Origin: Scandinavium ludwigii_A
GTDB lineage: Bacteria > Pseudomonadota > Gammaproteobacteria > Enterobacterales > Enterobacteriaceae
Direction of reading: 5' to 3'
Assembly (NCBI GenBank): GCA_050516505.1
Contig: CP191518.1
Coordinates: 4,216,001 to 4,280,000 of the forward strand
DNA length: 64,000 bases
Below are positions 37,218 through 46,142 of the stretch, piece after piece (position 1 is the first letter of the stretch; the number at the start of each line of letters is the position of its first letter). Below the pieces are notes generated by a model. The model saw nothing but the letters and a program-made list of their open reading frames with translations. It did no database searches and was not told where the DNA came from. The position numbers were made by a program, and so were the translations under genes.

Positions 37218-38762
37218 ATGGATGCCGTTAAAAAGAGTCACTGGTGGCAAAGCGAAACGCTGAAGTGGTCCGTTGTCGGACTGCTGGGCCTGCTGGTCGG
37301 CTACCTTATTGTTTTAATGTACGCCCAGGGGGAGTACCTGTTCGCCATCATGACGCTGATTTTAAGCTCTGCTGGCCTGTATATTTTCGCCAATCGTAAA
37401 GCCTACGCGTGGCGCTATGTTTATCCTGGCATGGCCGGCATGGGGCTGTTCGTCCTGTTCCCGCTGATCTGCACCATCGCCATCGCCTTCACCAACTACA
37501 GCAGCACCAACCAGCTGACCCAAGAGCGCGCGCAGCAGGTGCTGATGGACCGTTCGTACCAGGCGGGCAAAACCTATAACTTCGGGTTATACCCGGCGGG
37601 TGATGCGTGGAAGCTGGCGCTGACCGACGGTGACAGCGGTAAAAATTATGTCTCCGACGCTTTCAAATTTGGCGGCGAGCAAAAAATCACCCTGAAAGAA
37701 GCCGATGCTCTACCGGAAGGCGAGCGTGGCAACCTGCGCGTCATCACCCAAAATCGTCAGGCGTTGAACCAGCTGACCGCGATTTTGCCGGATGACAGCA
37801 AAGTCATCATGAGTTCCCTGCGCCAGTTCTCCGGCACGCGCCCGCTGTATACCGAGGGTGAAAAAGGCGAGCTGACCAATAACCAGAGCGGCGTGAAATA
37901 TCGCCCGAATAACCAGGTTGGTTTTTATCAGGCGGTTAACGCCGACGGTCACTGGGGCGATGAAAAGCTGAGCCCGGGCTACACCGTCAGCATTGGCTGG
38001 GATAACTTCACCCGCGTCTTCACCGACGAAGGCATTCAGAAACCGTTCTTCGCCATCTTCGTCTGGACCGTGATTTTCTCCGTGCTGACCGTGCTGCTGA
38101 CCGTGGCCGTAGGCATGGTACTGGCCTGCGTGGTGCAGTGGGAATCGCTGAAAGGGAAAGCCATTTACCGCGTGCTGCTGATTCTGCCGTACGCCGTACC
38201 GTCGTTTATCTCGATTCTGATCTTCAAAGGGCTGTTCAACCAGAGCTTTGGTGAAATCAACATGATGCTGGGCGCGCTGTTTGGCATCAAACCGGCGTGG
38301 TTCAGCGACCCGACCACCGCGCGTTCGATGATCATCATCGTCAACACCTGGCTTGGCTATCCGTACATGATGATCCTGTGCATGGGGCTGCTGAAGGCGA
38401 TTCCGGACGATTTGTACGAAGCCTCGGCAATGGACGGCGCAGGTCCATTCCAGAACTTCTTTAAGATTACGCTGCCGCTGCTGATCAAGCCGCTGACGCC
38501 GCTGATGATCGCCAGCTTCGCCTTTAACTTTAACAACTTCGTGCTGATTCAACTGTTGACCAACGGTGGTCCGGACCGGCTCGGCACCACCACCCCAGCG
38601 GGCTATACCGACCTGTTGGTGAGCTACACCTACCGTATCGCCTTCGAAGGCGGCGGTGGTCAGGACTTCGGCCTGGCGGCGGCGATTGCCACGCTGATCT
38701 TCCTGTTGGTAGGCGCGCTGGCGATTATCAATCTCAAAGCCACGCGCATGAAATTCGATTAA
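37218..38762 (+). CDS. malF: Maltose ABC transporter permease MalF
   Basis: 514 residues, the E. coli length, from the ATG of MDAVKKSHWWQSETLKWS, preceded by AGAGG. The open frame extends upstream through the repeat, but that part is not coding. There are eight membrane helices, the large periplasmic P2 loop (about residues 93-275) that contacts MalE, and the EAA coupling loop (EASAMDGAGPFQNFFKITLPLL) that docks to MalK. It is the second gene of malEFG, 134 bp after malE. Confidence 0.97.
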   Translation: MDAVKKSHWWQSETLKWSVVGLLGLLVGYLIVLMYAQGEYLFAIMTLILSSAGLYIFANRKAYAWRYVYPGMAGMGLFVLFPLICTIAIAFTNYSSTNQLTQERAQQVLMDRSYQAGKTYNFGLYPAGDAWKLALTDGDSGKNYVSDAFKFGGEQKITLKEADALPEGERGNLRVITQNRQALNQLTAILPDDSKVIMSSLRQFSGTRPLYTEGEKGELTNNQSGVKYRPNNQVGFYQAVNADGHWGDEKLSPGYTVSIGWDNFTRVFTDEGIQKPFFAIFVWTVIFSVLTVLLTVAVGMVLACVVQWESLKGKAIYRVLLILPYAVPSFISILIFKGLFNQSFGEINMMLGALFGIKPAWFSDPTTARSMIIIVNTWLGYPYMMILCMGLLKAIPDDLYEASAMDGAGPFQNFFKITLPLLIKPLTPLMIASFAFNFNNFVLIQLLTNGGPDRLGTTTPAGYTDLLVSYTYRIAFEGGGGQDFGLAAAIATLIFLLVGALAIINLKATRMKFD

Positions 38763-38775
38763 GGAGTTATCGACA

Positions 38776-39666
38776 ATGGCTATGGTTCAACCCACATCTC
38801 AGAAACTGCGCCTCCTGGCCACGCACTTAGGGCTGCTGATTTTCATCGCCGCAATCATGTTCCCGCTGCTGATGGTTATCGCCATTTCGCTGCGTGAAGG
38901 TAACTTCGCCACCGGCAGCCTGATCCCGGACCAGATTTCCTGGGAGCACTGGAAGCTGGCGCTGGGCTTTAGCGTCGAGCACGCCGATGGCCGCGTCACC
39001 CCGCCGCCGTTCCCGGTGCTGCTGTGGCTGTGGAATTCGATCAAAATTGCGGGCATTACCGCGGTCGGTATCGTGGTGCTTTCCACCACGTGCGCTTACG
39101 CTTTCGCCCGCATGAAGTTTCCGGGCAAAGCGACGCTGCTGAAAAGTATGCTGATTTTCCAGATGTTCCCGGCGGTGCTGTCCCTGGTCGCGCTGTATGC
39201 CTTGTTTGACCGTCTCGGCCAGTACATTCCGTTCATCGGCCTGAATACGCACGGTGGCGTGATCTTCGCCTATATGGGCGGTATCGCGCTGCATGTCTGG
39301 ACCATCAAAGGCTACTTCGAAACCATCGACGGTTCGCTGGAAGAAGCCGCCGCGCTGGACGGTGCCACGCCGTGGCAGGCGTTCCGTCTGGTGCTGCTAC
39401 CGCTGTCGGTACCAATTCTGGCGGTAGTCTTTATTCTGTCGTTCATCGCCGCTATCACCGAAGTGCCGGTCGCTTCCTTGCTGCTACGCGACGTGAACAG
39501 TTACACCCTGGCCGTCGGCATGCAGCAATACCTCAACCCGCAAAACTACCTGTGGGGCGACTTTGCCGCGGCGGCCGTGCTGTCAGCCATCCCGATCACG
39601 CTGGTGTTCCTGCTGGCTCAGCGCTGGCTGGTTAACGGCCTGACGGCGGGCGGGGTGAAAGGTTAA
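38776..39666 (+). CDS. malG: Maltose ABC transporter permease MalG
   Basis: 296 residues, the E. coli length. Six membrane helices, the EAA loop EEAAALDGATPWQAFRLVLLPL, and the C-terminal tail LTAGGVKG that reaches into the MalK interface. It lies 13 bp after malF, and pairs with it in MalFGK2 at the inner membrane. Confidence 0.98.
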   Translation: MAMVQPTSQKLRLLATHLGLLIFIAAIMFPLLMVIAISLREGNFATGSLIPDQISWEHWKLALGFSVEHADGRVTPPPFPVLLWLWNSIKIAGITAVGIVVLSTTCAYAFARMKFPGKATLLKSMLIFQMFPAVLSLVALYALFDRLGQYIPFIGLNTHGGVIFAYMGGIALHVWTIKGYFETIDGSLEEAAALDGATPWQAFRLVLLPLSVPILAVVFILSFIAAITEVPVASLLLRDVNSYTLAVGMQQYLNPQNYLWGDFAAAAVLSAIPITLVFLLAQRWLVNGLTAGGVKG

Positions 39667-39755
39667 GTTTCATTGTTATACCTGCCCGAAATACGAAGGG
39701 CAATGCCACTGTAATGCCACTGTTATCCCTCAATTTGTACTTGTGACTGTTGATT

Positions 39756-39782
39756 TGGCGCTCCCTGGAGCGCCATTTTTTT
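39756..39782 (+). terminator. malEFG terminator
   Basis: TGGCGCTC (39756-39763) and GAGCGCCA (39768-39775) form perfect arms, followed by seven T. The T tract overlaps the stop codon of convergent psiE. Confidence 0.92.
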
Positions 39783-40191
39783 ATTCACGTTTCAGGCGTT
39801 TCGAGTTGCACAGCCAAAGGGTGATAACCAGCAGCAGGATCGCCGCGGAATAGATCAGGACATCGAGTGGGGATTTATGATCAACGATGATCAGCCGCAC
39901 GATGGCGGTGATCCCGATATAGACAAAATAGCGTAGCGGGAAGTGAAAACCGGACTGAAAGTACTTCACGATCAGCGCGATAAACTCGAAATAGAGGAAA
40001 TAGACCACCAGCCCTTCCACCAGCGCGTATTTGCTGGTTTGTTCAGGGGCAAACAGAACGTCGGCCAGATGGAGCGTTTCTTTGCCGAGGAAAACCACCA
40101 GGATCAGGCCCAGGCTGAGCAAACCCAGATTCAATACGGTCTGCAAAACGGTGGAGATAAATTCAACGCGTGGACGAGTCAGCGATGTCAT
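39781..40191 (-). CDS. psiE: Phosphate-starvation-inducible protein PsiE
   Basis: 136 residues, the E. coli length, from the ATG of MTSLTRPRVEFISTVLQTVLN; an ATG 14 codons upstream is in frame but unsupported. Four membrane helices run through most of the protein (LGLILVVFLG, LVEGLVVYFLYFEFIALIV, YFVYIGITAIVRLIIVD, LLLVITLWLC). It is an inner-membrane protein of unknown biochemical role; in E. coli it is induced by PhoB and repressed by cAMP-CRP. It is convergent with malG. Confidence 0.95.
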   Translation of the reverse strand: MTSLTRPRVEFISTVLQTVLNLGLLSLGLILVVFLGKETLHLADVLFAPEQTSKYALVEGLVVYFLYFEFIALIVKYFQSGFHFPLRYFVYIGITAIVRLIIVDHKSPLDVLIYSAAILLLVITLWLCNSKRLKRE

Positions 40192-40310
40192 ACAGCTTCT
40201 CCTTCGTTGTGGCGAACCCTTTGTATAACGCAAAAATGTGACGGAGATCTACATTTTTTGCTTATATTTCGCGCATAGAATGCCCCCGGAGAAAATCCGG
40301 GCAGGACTGT

Positions 40311-40347
40311 CCCCTCTCCCCCGGGGGGAGAGGGTTAGGTGAGGGGG
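40311..40347. repeat. GC-rich stem-loop repeat downstream of yjbH
   Basis: CCCCTCTCCC then CCGGGGGGAGAGGG and the tail TTAGGTGAGGGGG form a copy of the intergenic repeat. It lies eight bases before the yjbH stop side, between yjbH and psiE (both minus). A separate small hairpin (CCCGGA with TCCGGG) is at 40285-40301. Confidence 0.8.
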
Positions 40348-40354
40348 AAATAAA

Positions 40355-42451
40355 TCAGCGGAAGTTCTGACTACGATCGCTGGTCATGTCGTACAACTGG
40401 AATTTACGACCGAGCTGCTGACCGCCGTCGCGCGTCAGCGGCGTCCAGCCAACCGCCGCCCGGCTACGGGTCGGGCCAGACGAGAACAGGTCCAGCGGCA
40501 CGGAGACATACACGCCTTTGGTGAAATCGCCTTCGCCATATTCATCTGCCGACACGTTGGTAATCGTGGCGTACGCGCCCACGACGACACCGCTGTCGAA
40601 GTGCTTCGACACCTCCAGCGTGCCACCTTTATCGCCCGCCAGATATTGCCCGACGCTGGCTTTCACCAGCACGTCCTGGGCAAACGACGGCGTCCAGTAC
40701 GCCGTGAGATTCCCCACTTTGGCGCTGTAATCGGTGAACTTCATCATGTTCAGCGAACTGGTCCAGTCACGCTGTTTCACGTAGTTGGCATCCACGCCGA
40801 ACGCCCAGTTGCTGTCGACCGGACGCCACAGGACTTCGCCACCCACGCCGCCGTACATGGTTTCGAGATAACCGCCGTACACCTGGCCGTAAAAATCATT
40901 GCCCAGATACTGCAGATAGTTGGCCTGCAAGTTATTCACGTAAACGTCATTCTCAACATAATCACGCACATGAGTACGTACCCGCGGCAGTGTCGAATCG
41001 TTCGGCGGGTTGGTGTAGTTGAATTTGTCGTAGTTGTTGGCGATGTTGCCAAACACACTGCCGGTGGTCAGCAAGTGGTCGGTCACCCACCAGTCGGCGG
41101 TGGCCATCACACCAAGCTGATACATGTAGAAGCTTTCCGGCCCGCCGATGGACTGACTGAGCACCGGATCGACGTGGAAATCAAAGCGCGATTTGTCGAT
41201 ATACCAGCCCTGCTCGGTTTTATCCGGTACCACTGGCGCTTCACGCTTCTGCACCAGTTCGGTCTCGTGGCCCAGCGGCTCACCTTCCAGATGACGCGTC
41301 AGGCTGGCGACGTTAGTTTCCGTGGTCACCTGCGGCATGTTCAGACGGTTTTCAGTCACGCGAATGGTGCTAATGCCGTCTGGCAAATCATTCATGATGA
41401 TACGGTTTGCGCGCTCAATGCCTTCACGTGAATCGCGGTATTTCACCTGCTCGCCGGTGACGTACAGCGTGTCACCTTTAACCTGAATTTTCGGATCAGC
41501 AAAACCGGCATTGTACTTAAGCAACGTCAGCTGATTCGCTACCACTGAATGTTGCAGAATGGCGTCCTGCGGCTGAGGCTGGTATTTCGGTCGACTGTTG
41601 TCGTTATACGACGGACGCAGATCGTTAAAGTTGGTGCGCAGCGTCACGCCGAACATGAAGGTGTTACCGCGCTCGTAGCTGAGGTTAACGTCGGCCCAAT
41701 CGGTCACGCGATAAATGGCGCCGACGTTAAACTTACTTTTTTGTTCGAGCTTTCCGGCGAAGTCTTCGCTGTAATTATTGCCTTCATACTCCAGCTTCAG
41801 GCGCAGCGGCTGCCATGGCGTCTGGTATTCCACACCACCGAACAACGAGGCCGGGCCATGGAACATCTGGCTGCTGTCCATCGAACCCGCCTGCTTGTAG
41901 CTGTTATCGCGATAGCAATATTTATCGCTGTAGCTACAGAACGGATTTTTAACGTTGCCGCTGGTGCCAAGGTAACCCCAGCCCAGACCCAGACTGAAAT
42001 CGAACGGACCCCAGGCTTTGCTGGCGACCAGATATTCCGCATCAAACAAGCCGGTCCCGCCGATATCTCGTGCCCCAACGGACACCTGCGGCAGCCAGTA
42101 GCTCTCTTCCCACAGGCGCAGCTTGAGGTCGAAGGCTTTATCTTTGTAGGTCTGGTCGCCGGAGAAGGATTCCACGCTACTGTATTCTCGGGTTCGCACG
42201 TCGGTATAACGCAGGGTCGTTTCCAGCCACGGGAAAAGCTGCACCGAGGCGGAGTAATAACGGTATTGATCGTTATCGCGATAGTTGAGACTCAGTTCCC
42301 CTTCCCGCGCCATGCGCGCCGTCGGCGTTTGCAGCAGGCCAACGCCACCAAAATCTGACTGCGACGGGCCAATCGGCGCCGGATACGTTTCCGCATGACA
42401 GGCCGCGCTCACGCCCAGCGCCAGCAGGCTATAGAGAAATCTTTTTTTCAT
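40355..42451 (-). CDS. yjbH: YjbH outer-membrane polysaccharide export-associated protein
   Basis: 698 residues, the E. coli length. It has a signal peptide (MKKRFLYSLLALGVSAACHA), then repeated aromatic amphipathic strands of a large DUF940/GfcD-type beta-barrel (YPAPIGPSQSDFGGVGLLQTPTARMAREGELSLNYRDNDQYRYYS). It ends the yjbEFGH operon, which promotes production of an exopolysaccharide in E. coli. Its ATG overlaps the yjbG stop codon by one base (TAATG), so translation is probably coupled. Confidence 0.96.
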   Translation of the reverse strand: MKKRFLYSLLALGVSAACHAETYPAPIGPSQSDFGGVGLLQTPTARMAREGELSLNYRDNDQYRYYSASVQLFPWLETTLRYTDVRTREYSSVESFSGDQTYKDKAFDLKLRLWEESYWLPQVSVGARDIGGTGLFDAEYLVASKAWGPFDFSLGLGWGYLGTSGNVKNPFCSYSDKYCYRDNSYKQAGSMDSSQMFHGPASLFGGVEYQTPWQPLRLKLEYEGNNYSEDFAGKLEQKSKFNVGAIYRVTDWADVNLSYERGNTFMFGVTLRTNFNDLRPSYNDNSRPKYQPQPQDAILQHSVVANQLTLLKYNAGFADPKIQVKGDTLYVTGEQVKYRDSREGIERANRIIMNDLPDGISTIRVTENRLNMPQVTTETNVASLTRHLEGEPLGHETELVQKREAPVVPDKTEQGWYIDKSRFDFHVDPVLSQSIGGPESFYMYQLGVMATADWWVTDHLLTTGSVFGNIANNYDKFNYTNPPNDSTLPRVRTHVRDYVENDVYVNNLQANYLQYLGNDFYGQVYGGYLETMYGGVGGEVLWRPVDSNWAFGVDANYVKQRDWTSSLNMMKFTDYSAKVGNLTAYWTPSFAQDVLVKASVGQYLAGDKGGTLEVSKHFDSGVVVGAYATITNVSADEYGEGDFTKGVYVSVPLDLFSSGPTRSRAAVGWTPLTRDGGQQLGRKFQLYDMTSDRSQNFR

Positions 42452-43188
42452 TATTCCGGGATCCGCTGTGCAAGGGCACGAAGAAGCGCGGCGTTCAGGT
42501 CGTCATACTTCTTCGTCCAAAGTGAGTCGGCGAAACCGACAAAAATGATGCTGCCGGGCATCGGCTCAATGTGACGCTTATTCCAGTACGCCACTGGCGC
42601 TTTTTCTTTGCGTCCATCGGGATAAATCACCCACGCATAGCTGCGGTCCGCGCCGCTTAGCAGGCTCATCTCATCGAGATACGCCGCCACGTCTTTGCCA
42701 GGGACAAACGCGGTTTTACCTGGACTGCTAATCAGCCCAAACACGCTGACGGTGGTCGGCTGTTGCCCAACCCACAGGCTGTACTGCCCTTCCAGCGGCG
42801 GGTTTGCGCGACGCCCAAGCCGTACGCGGTCGGGGTCGAGGCTGACAAATTGTCTGCCAGTCACATTCAACGCCTCTAACTGCTGGCGCACGGCGTTAAT
42901 TGCCGCGGCATCGTCACCGCTTTCGTCCGACGCCAGCGCGCCAAGCTGCGCCATCAGGGTCTGTTTCTGCTGCTGGGCCACGGCAGTGGCCTGTTTTTCA
43001 GCGATAACGGCCCCTGGCCACCAACTGTTTTCCAGTCTCGGCTGCGCCACTAAATCCGCCAGATGGGCGGCGTCGGTCAGCGTTTTGGCTTCTTTTGCGC
43101 CATTGATATAAACGTCGACGGTGCCCGCAGCCAGCGCTAGCGGAGCAATAAACAGCGTCATCACTGCGGCAAGGGTGAGTTTTTTCAT
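42451..43188 (-). CDS. yjbG: YjbG exopolysaccharide-associated periplasmic protein
   Basis: 245 residues, the E. coli length. A signal peptide (MKKLTLAAVMTLFIAPLALA) precedes the body. It is a GfcC-type, capsule-biosynthesis-like protein with a SLBB-like fold (GTVDVYINGAKEAKTLTDAAHLADLVAQPRLENSWWPGAVIAE). It overlaps yjbF by four bases at its start and yjbH by one base at its end. Confidence 0.95.
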   Translation of the reverse strand: MKKLTLAAVMTLFIAPLALAAGTVDVYINGAKEAKTLTDAAHLADLVAQPRLENSWWPGAVIAEKQATAVAQQQKQTLMAQLGALASDESGDDAAAINAVRQQLEALNVTGRQFVSLDPDRVRLGRRANPPLEGQYSLWVGQQPTTVSVFGLISSPGKTAFVPGKDVAAYLDEMSLLSGADRSYAWVIYPDGRKEKAPVAYWNKRHIEPMPGSIIFVGFADSLWTKKYDDLNAALLRALAQRIPE

Positions 43189-43823
43189 TGCTTCGCCGCC
43201 TTGATCAGGGTGGTTTTCACCGGGAAGAAATTCGCGCCGAGATACTGTTCTGACTGGCGAATTTGTCCTTCGCTGTCCACCCAGAAGCGGTTCTGCCAGC
43301 TCGCCTGGTCAGTGCTGACATCTTCCACCAGCACGCGCACGACGGTGGATTCTCCCGCCAGCGTCAAGGTGTCGGTGCCCTGCCAGTGGAATTCAGAGCG
43401 GGCAGTGGCGTAGCGCACCTGTTTGTGTTCCGTCCAGCCCAGAGTACGAGTCCAGCTTGCGCCATCGATAATCTGGTTAGGTTTGGCCAGCGGATCGTCG
43501 GCGAGGTTGTTCACGCTGAGTAGATTGTCGCCGCCGAGCAACGTTTTCACGATCCGCCCATGCTGCGTCACCACCGTGGCCTGATCTTGCGTCACCCACT
43601 TCTGCTGACCGTTTTCTGAAAACGCGAGGACCACAAACAGCTGCGGGCCGTTATTGAGCTGCATGTATTGGCTGGCATACGGCATATTCTGGATATCGTC
43701 GGCGGTAAGTTGCACGCCTTGCGTGCCGAAAACGCTATGCCAAAACGATTTGCCGAGCCCTTCCGTGCTGGCTGAACAGGCCTGAAGCAGCAGGCAAAGA
43801 GTGACAATAATAGGTCGCTTCAC
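43185..43823 (-). CDS. yjbF: YjbF lipoprotein (GfcB family)
   Basis: 212 residues from a GTG start (MKRPIIVTLCLLLQAC), matching the E. coli length. A GGAGAAG site lies 7 nt before it; the longer frame upstream does not fit. The lipobox LLQAC with Cys16 marks a lipoprotein. The body matches YjbF (DDIQNMPYASQYMQLNNGPQLFVVLAFSENGQQKWVTQDQATVVTQHGR). It is probably outer-membrane anchored and works with YjbG and YjbH in polysaccharide export. It overlaps yjbG by four bases. Confidence 0.95.
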   Translation of the reverse strand: MKRPIIVTLCLLLQACSASTEGLGKSFWHSVFGTQGVQLTADDIQNMPYASQYMQLNNGPQLFVVLAFSENGQQKWVTQDQATVVTQHGRIVKTLLGGDNLLSVNNLADDPLAKPNQIIDGASWTRTLGWTEHKQVRYATARSEFHWQGTDTLTLAGESTVVRVLVEDVSTDQASWQNRFWVDSEGQIRQSEQYLGANFFPVKTTLIKAAKQ

Positions 43824-43847
43824 GACTCTTCTCCGAAGGGGCAAAAT

Positions 43848-43867
43848 AACCACACCGAAGTGTGGTT
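43848..43867 (-). terminator. Attenuator-like hairpin between yjbE and yjbF
   Basis: On the minus strand AACCACAC and GTGTGGTT close a UUCG tetraloop, followed by AUUUUG. It may lower transcription from yjbE into yjbFGH or stabilise yjbE mRNA. Confidence 0.6.
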
Positions 43868-43888
43868 AGGGTTAATGACCCGTGAGAC

Positions 43889-44131
43889 TTAGCGGGTACT
43901 TGTGGTTGTTGTGGTCGTGGTTCCGGTATTGGAGCCATCACCACCACCGGTCGCCGCCAGTGCGACCCCCACGGCCGAACTTACGGCGCTGGCGCTGGTT
44001 GCGGCGGAACTGCCCGCAGACACAGACGTCGCTGCCGACCCTGCCGCATCACCGGTTTCCACCGGGGCTGCATAGGCAGAAGCCGCCGCAAACGCAGAAA
44101 TGGCAAAAATGCCATACATAACTTTTTTCAT
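43889..44131 (-). CDS. yjbE: YjbE small secreted protein
   Basis: 80 residues, the E. coli length. The signal peptide is MKKVMYGIFAISAFAAASAYA. The mature part is Ala/Ser/Gly-rich with a C-terminal poly-Thr run (GTTTTTTTSTR), low complexity and probably unstructured. It is the first gene of yjbEFGH, which is under Rcs control in E. coli. The long region upstream (44132-44642) should hold its promoter. Confidence 0.93.
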   Translation of the reverse strand: MKKVMYGIFAISAFAAASAYAAPVETGDAAGSAATSVSAGSSAATSASAVSSAVGVALAATGGGDGSNTGTTTTTTTSTR

Positions 44132-44642
44132 TACTATTTCCCTTCATTGGTTGAATGAATGGAGTTTCACCTGAGAAATTCAGGCGATATCGAGTATACA
44201 CAACTAAAGCTGACGAATTAGGGCTCAGGAAATAAGCAGGCGGGTTTTAGGACAATGAGAAAAAAACGTTATTCCATAATCAGAGGAAATAATAAAAACC
44301 TTTAAATTCAATCAACTTTAAAAATACAAACCTCAAGAAAATCCTAAAAAATGAATTATGCATTGCCGATCACAATGGTTTTTAGGATTAACCTGAACAG
44401 ACCAAGGGAATAGCCTTTCGGAACCCATTTCATTATTCCTTATAATTTTAATGGGAAATAAATACCGCGATTTCTGCCTCGCGGAAATGCATTTCGCACA
44501 GGATCGATATTTTGCGATCCCCATTCTCCGTTCCTCGTTTTAATGGCCAATTCGCCTTCAGGTGTGTCCATCAGACGCAGGTTTTCCCCCCTGCCGGTGC
44601 GTAAAGTGGCCGCATCCTGTCATTCTTGTCTGAGGCTCCCTC
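44132..44642. other. 511-bp AT-rich region between yjbE and the isomerase-like gene
   Basis: It is a divergent promoter region with no credible coding frame. The most striking element is a pair of perfect 11-bp inverted arms at 44340-44350 and 44379-44389. A partial Rcs-like half-site (TATAAGGAAT on minus, near 44435-44444) is present but weak. Confidence 0.6.
44340..44389. promoter_or_regulatory. Long-spaced inverted repeat in the yjbE / isomerase intergenic region
   Basis: AATCCTAAAAA (44340-44350) and TTTTTAGGATT (44379-44389) are exact reverse complements with a 28-bp spacer. It is about 210 bp before yjbE and 255 bp before the isomerase-like gene. Confidence 0.45.
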
Positions 44643-46064
44643 ATGAAAACATTCACCGTTGGTCTGTTTGGCATTGGGCTTGATACTTACTGGCCGCAGT
44701 TTCACGGCCTGCGTGAACAGCTCGAAGGCTATCTGGGCCGGGTTGATGAGCAATTACAGCGCCGCGAAGTGGCGGTAGTGAACGCCGGGCTGATTGATAG
44801 CCCGCACACCATGGACGCCGCCGCCGCGACGTTCGCCGCAAAAAACGTCGATGCGCTGGTGCTGTACATCACCACTTACGCCCTGAGTTCCACCGTCCTG
44901 CCGTTGGTGCAGCAACTCAACGTCCCGGTCATTATTCTGGCGCTACAGCCGGAGAAGAAAGTCCCCTGCGCGACCATTAACCAGCATCCGGATCGCGGGG
45001 TGCGCACTGGGCAATGGCTGGCGCACTGTCAGGCCTGTAGTGCGCCGGAGCTGGTGAACGTGTTCCAGCGGGCAAACATCAGTTACACCCTGGTGCCGGG
45101 CTATCTCGACGATCCGCAGGCATGGCGGGAAATCGACAACTGGCTCGCGGCCGCCCAAACGGTTCATATTCTGAAAACCACCAACGTGGGCGTGCTCGGC
45201 CACTATTACAACGGCATGTATGACGTCTACTCGGATATGACCAATCTGTCGGCCAAATTCGGTGTGCGCTTCCGGGTGCTGGAGATTTGCGAACTGGCGG
45301 AATCATTGCCGTCGGTAAGCTCTGCGGAGCGTGAGCAAAAACGCAAACAGGTGTTCGATGCGCTGAACGTCGACCCGGCATGCGAGGAGTTTGAACTGCA
45401 ACGAGCGATAACCACCTCGGTCGCGCTGGATAAGCTGGTTGCCCGCCATCAGTTGGGGGCGATGGCGTATTACTACGAGGGCGCATCCGGTTCGCCGCAG
45501 GAAAACATCATCACCTCGGTCATTTTGGGCAATACGCTGCTCACCGAGCGCAATATTCCGGTGGCCGGAGAGTGTGAAATCAAGAATGTGCTCGCCATGA
45601 AAATCCTTAGCCTGCTGAACGCGGGCGGTTCATTCTCTGAGCCGTACGGTATGGATTTCGACGGCGACACCGTGCAGTGGGGCCACGACGGCCCGGCGCA
45701 CCCGCTGATGTCAGAGGGGAAGGTCAGGCTGGTGCCGCTGCCGTTGTACCACGGAAAACCGGGCAAAGGGGTGTCGATTCAGATGACGGTCACACCGGGT
45801 CCAGTGACATTTTTGTCAGTGGTAGAACATCGGGATGGCCGCGTGACGCTCCAGTTCGCCGAAGGGGAAGCGGTGCCGGGCGAGGCTCTGGATATCGGTA
45901 ATACCAACAGCCATTATCGTTTTGCGTTGTCGGCCAGGGAGTTTACCCGTCGCTGGTGCGAAGGCGGCCCGGCACACCATTGCGCGATTGGCATGGGTCA
46001 CGTCGGAGAGAAAATAGAGGCGATTGCGAAGCTCTTAGGGATTCAAAACTGCCGGATAGTCTGA
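44643..46064 (+). CDS. L-fucose/L-arabinose isomerase-family protein, substrate unknown
   Basis: 473 residues. The overall plan is that of the AraA/FucI superfamily: an N-terminal Rossmann-like domain (VGLFGIGLDTYWPQFHGL, then LVLYITTYALSSTVLPLVQQL), a central domain with NVGVLGHYYNGMYDVYSD, and a C-terminal barrel. Candidate metal ligands are Glu279 (YYEGASGSPQEN), Glu310 or Glu312 (GECEIK), His348/His353 and His445/His446. It is shorter than typical AraA (about 500) and clearly diverged. It should act as a cytoplasmic ketose/aldose isomerase, but no sugar kinase, transporter or regulator lies beside it. E. coli K-12 has nothing here between yjbE and pgi. Confidence 0.75.
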   Translation: MKTFTVGLFGIGLDTYWPQFHGLREQLEGYLGRVDEQLQRREVAVVNAGLIDSPHTMDAAAATFAAKNVDALVLYITTYALSSTVLPLVQQLNVPVIILALQPEKKVPCATINQHPDRGVRTGQWLAHCQACSAPELVNVFQRANISYTLVPGYLDDPQAWREIDNWLAAAQTVHILKTTNVGVLGHYYNGMYDVYSDMTNLSAKFGVRFRVLEICELAESLPSVSSAEREQKRKQVFDALNVDPACEEFELQRAITTSVALDKLVARHQLGAMAYYYEGASGSPQENIITSVILGNTLLTERNIPVAGECEIKNVLAMKILSLLNAGGSFSEPYGMDFDGDTVQWGHDGPAHPLMSEGKVRLVPLPLYHGKPGKGVSIQMTVTPGPVTFLSVVEHRDGRVTLQFAEGEAVPGEALDIGNTNSHYRFALSAREFTRRWCEGGPAHHCAIGMGHVGEKIEAIAKLLGIQNCRIV

Positions 46065-46068
46065 GTCA

Positions 46069-46139
46069 TTGCCCGGTGGCGCTTCGCTTACCGTGCCTAC
46101 GGTTTTGTAGGCCCGTGCAAACGCAGTGCCGCCGGGCAA
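46069..46139. repeat. BIME-type REP pair
   Basis: TTGCCCGG (46069-46076) and CCGGGCAA (46132-46139) bracket GTGGCGCTTCGCTTACCG and an inverted copy, with a central GCCTAC...GTAGGC palindrome. This is the classic layout of enterobacterial REP units after a gene. Confidence 0.85.
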
Positions 46140-46142
46140 TTT

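Noticed and set aside
44132..44300. RcsAB box near yjbE
   Set aside because: Only half-site resemblance (TATAAGGAAT, farther upstream); not enough for a site although Rcs control is known in E. coli.
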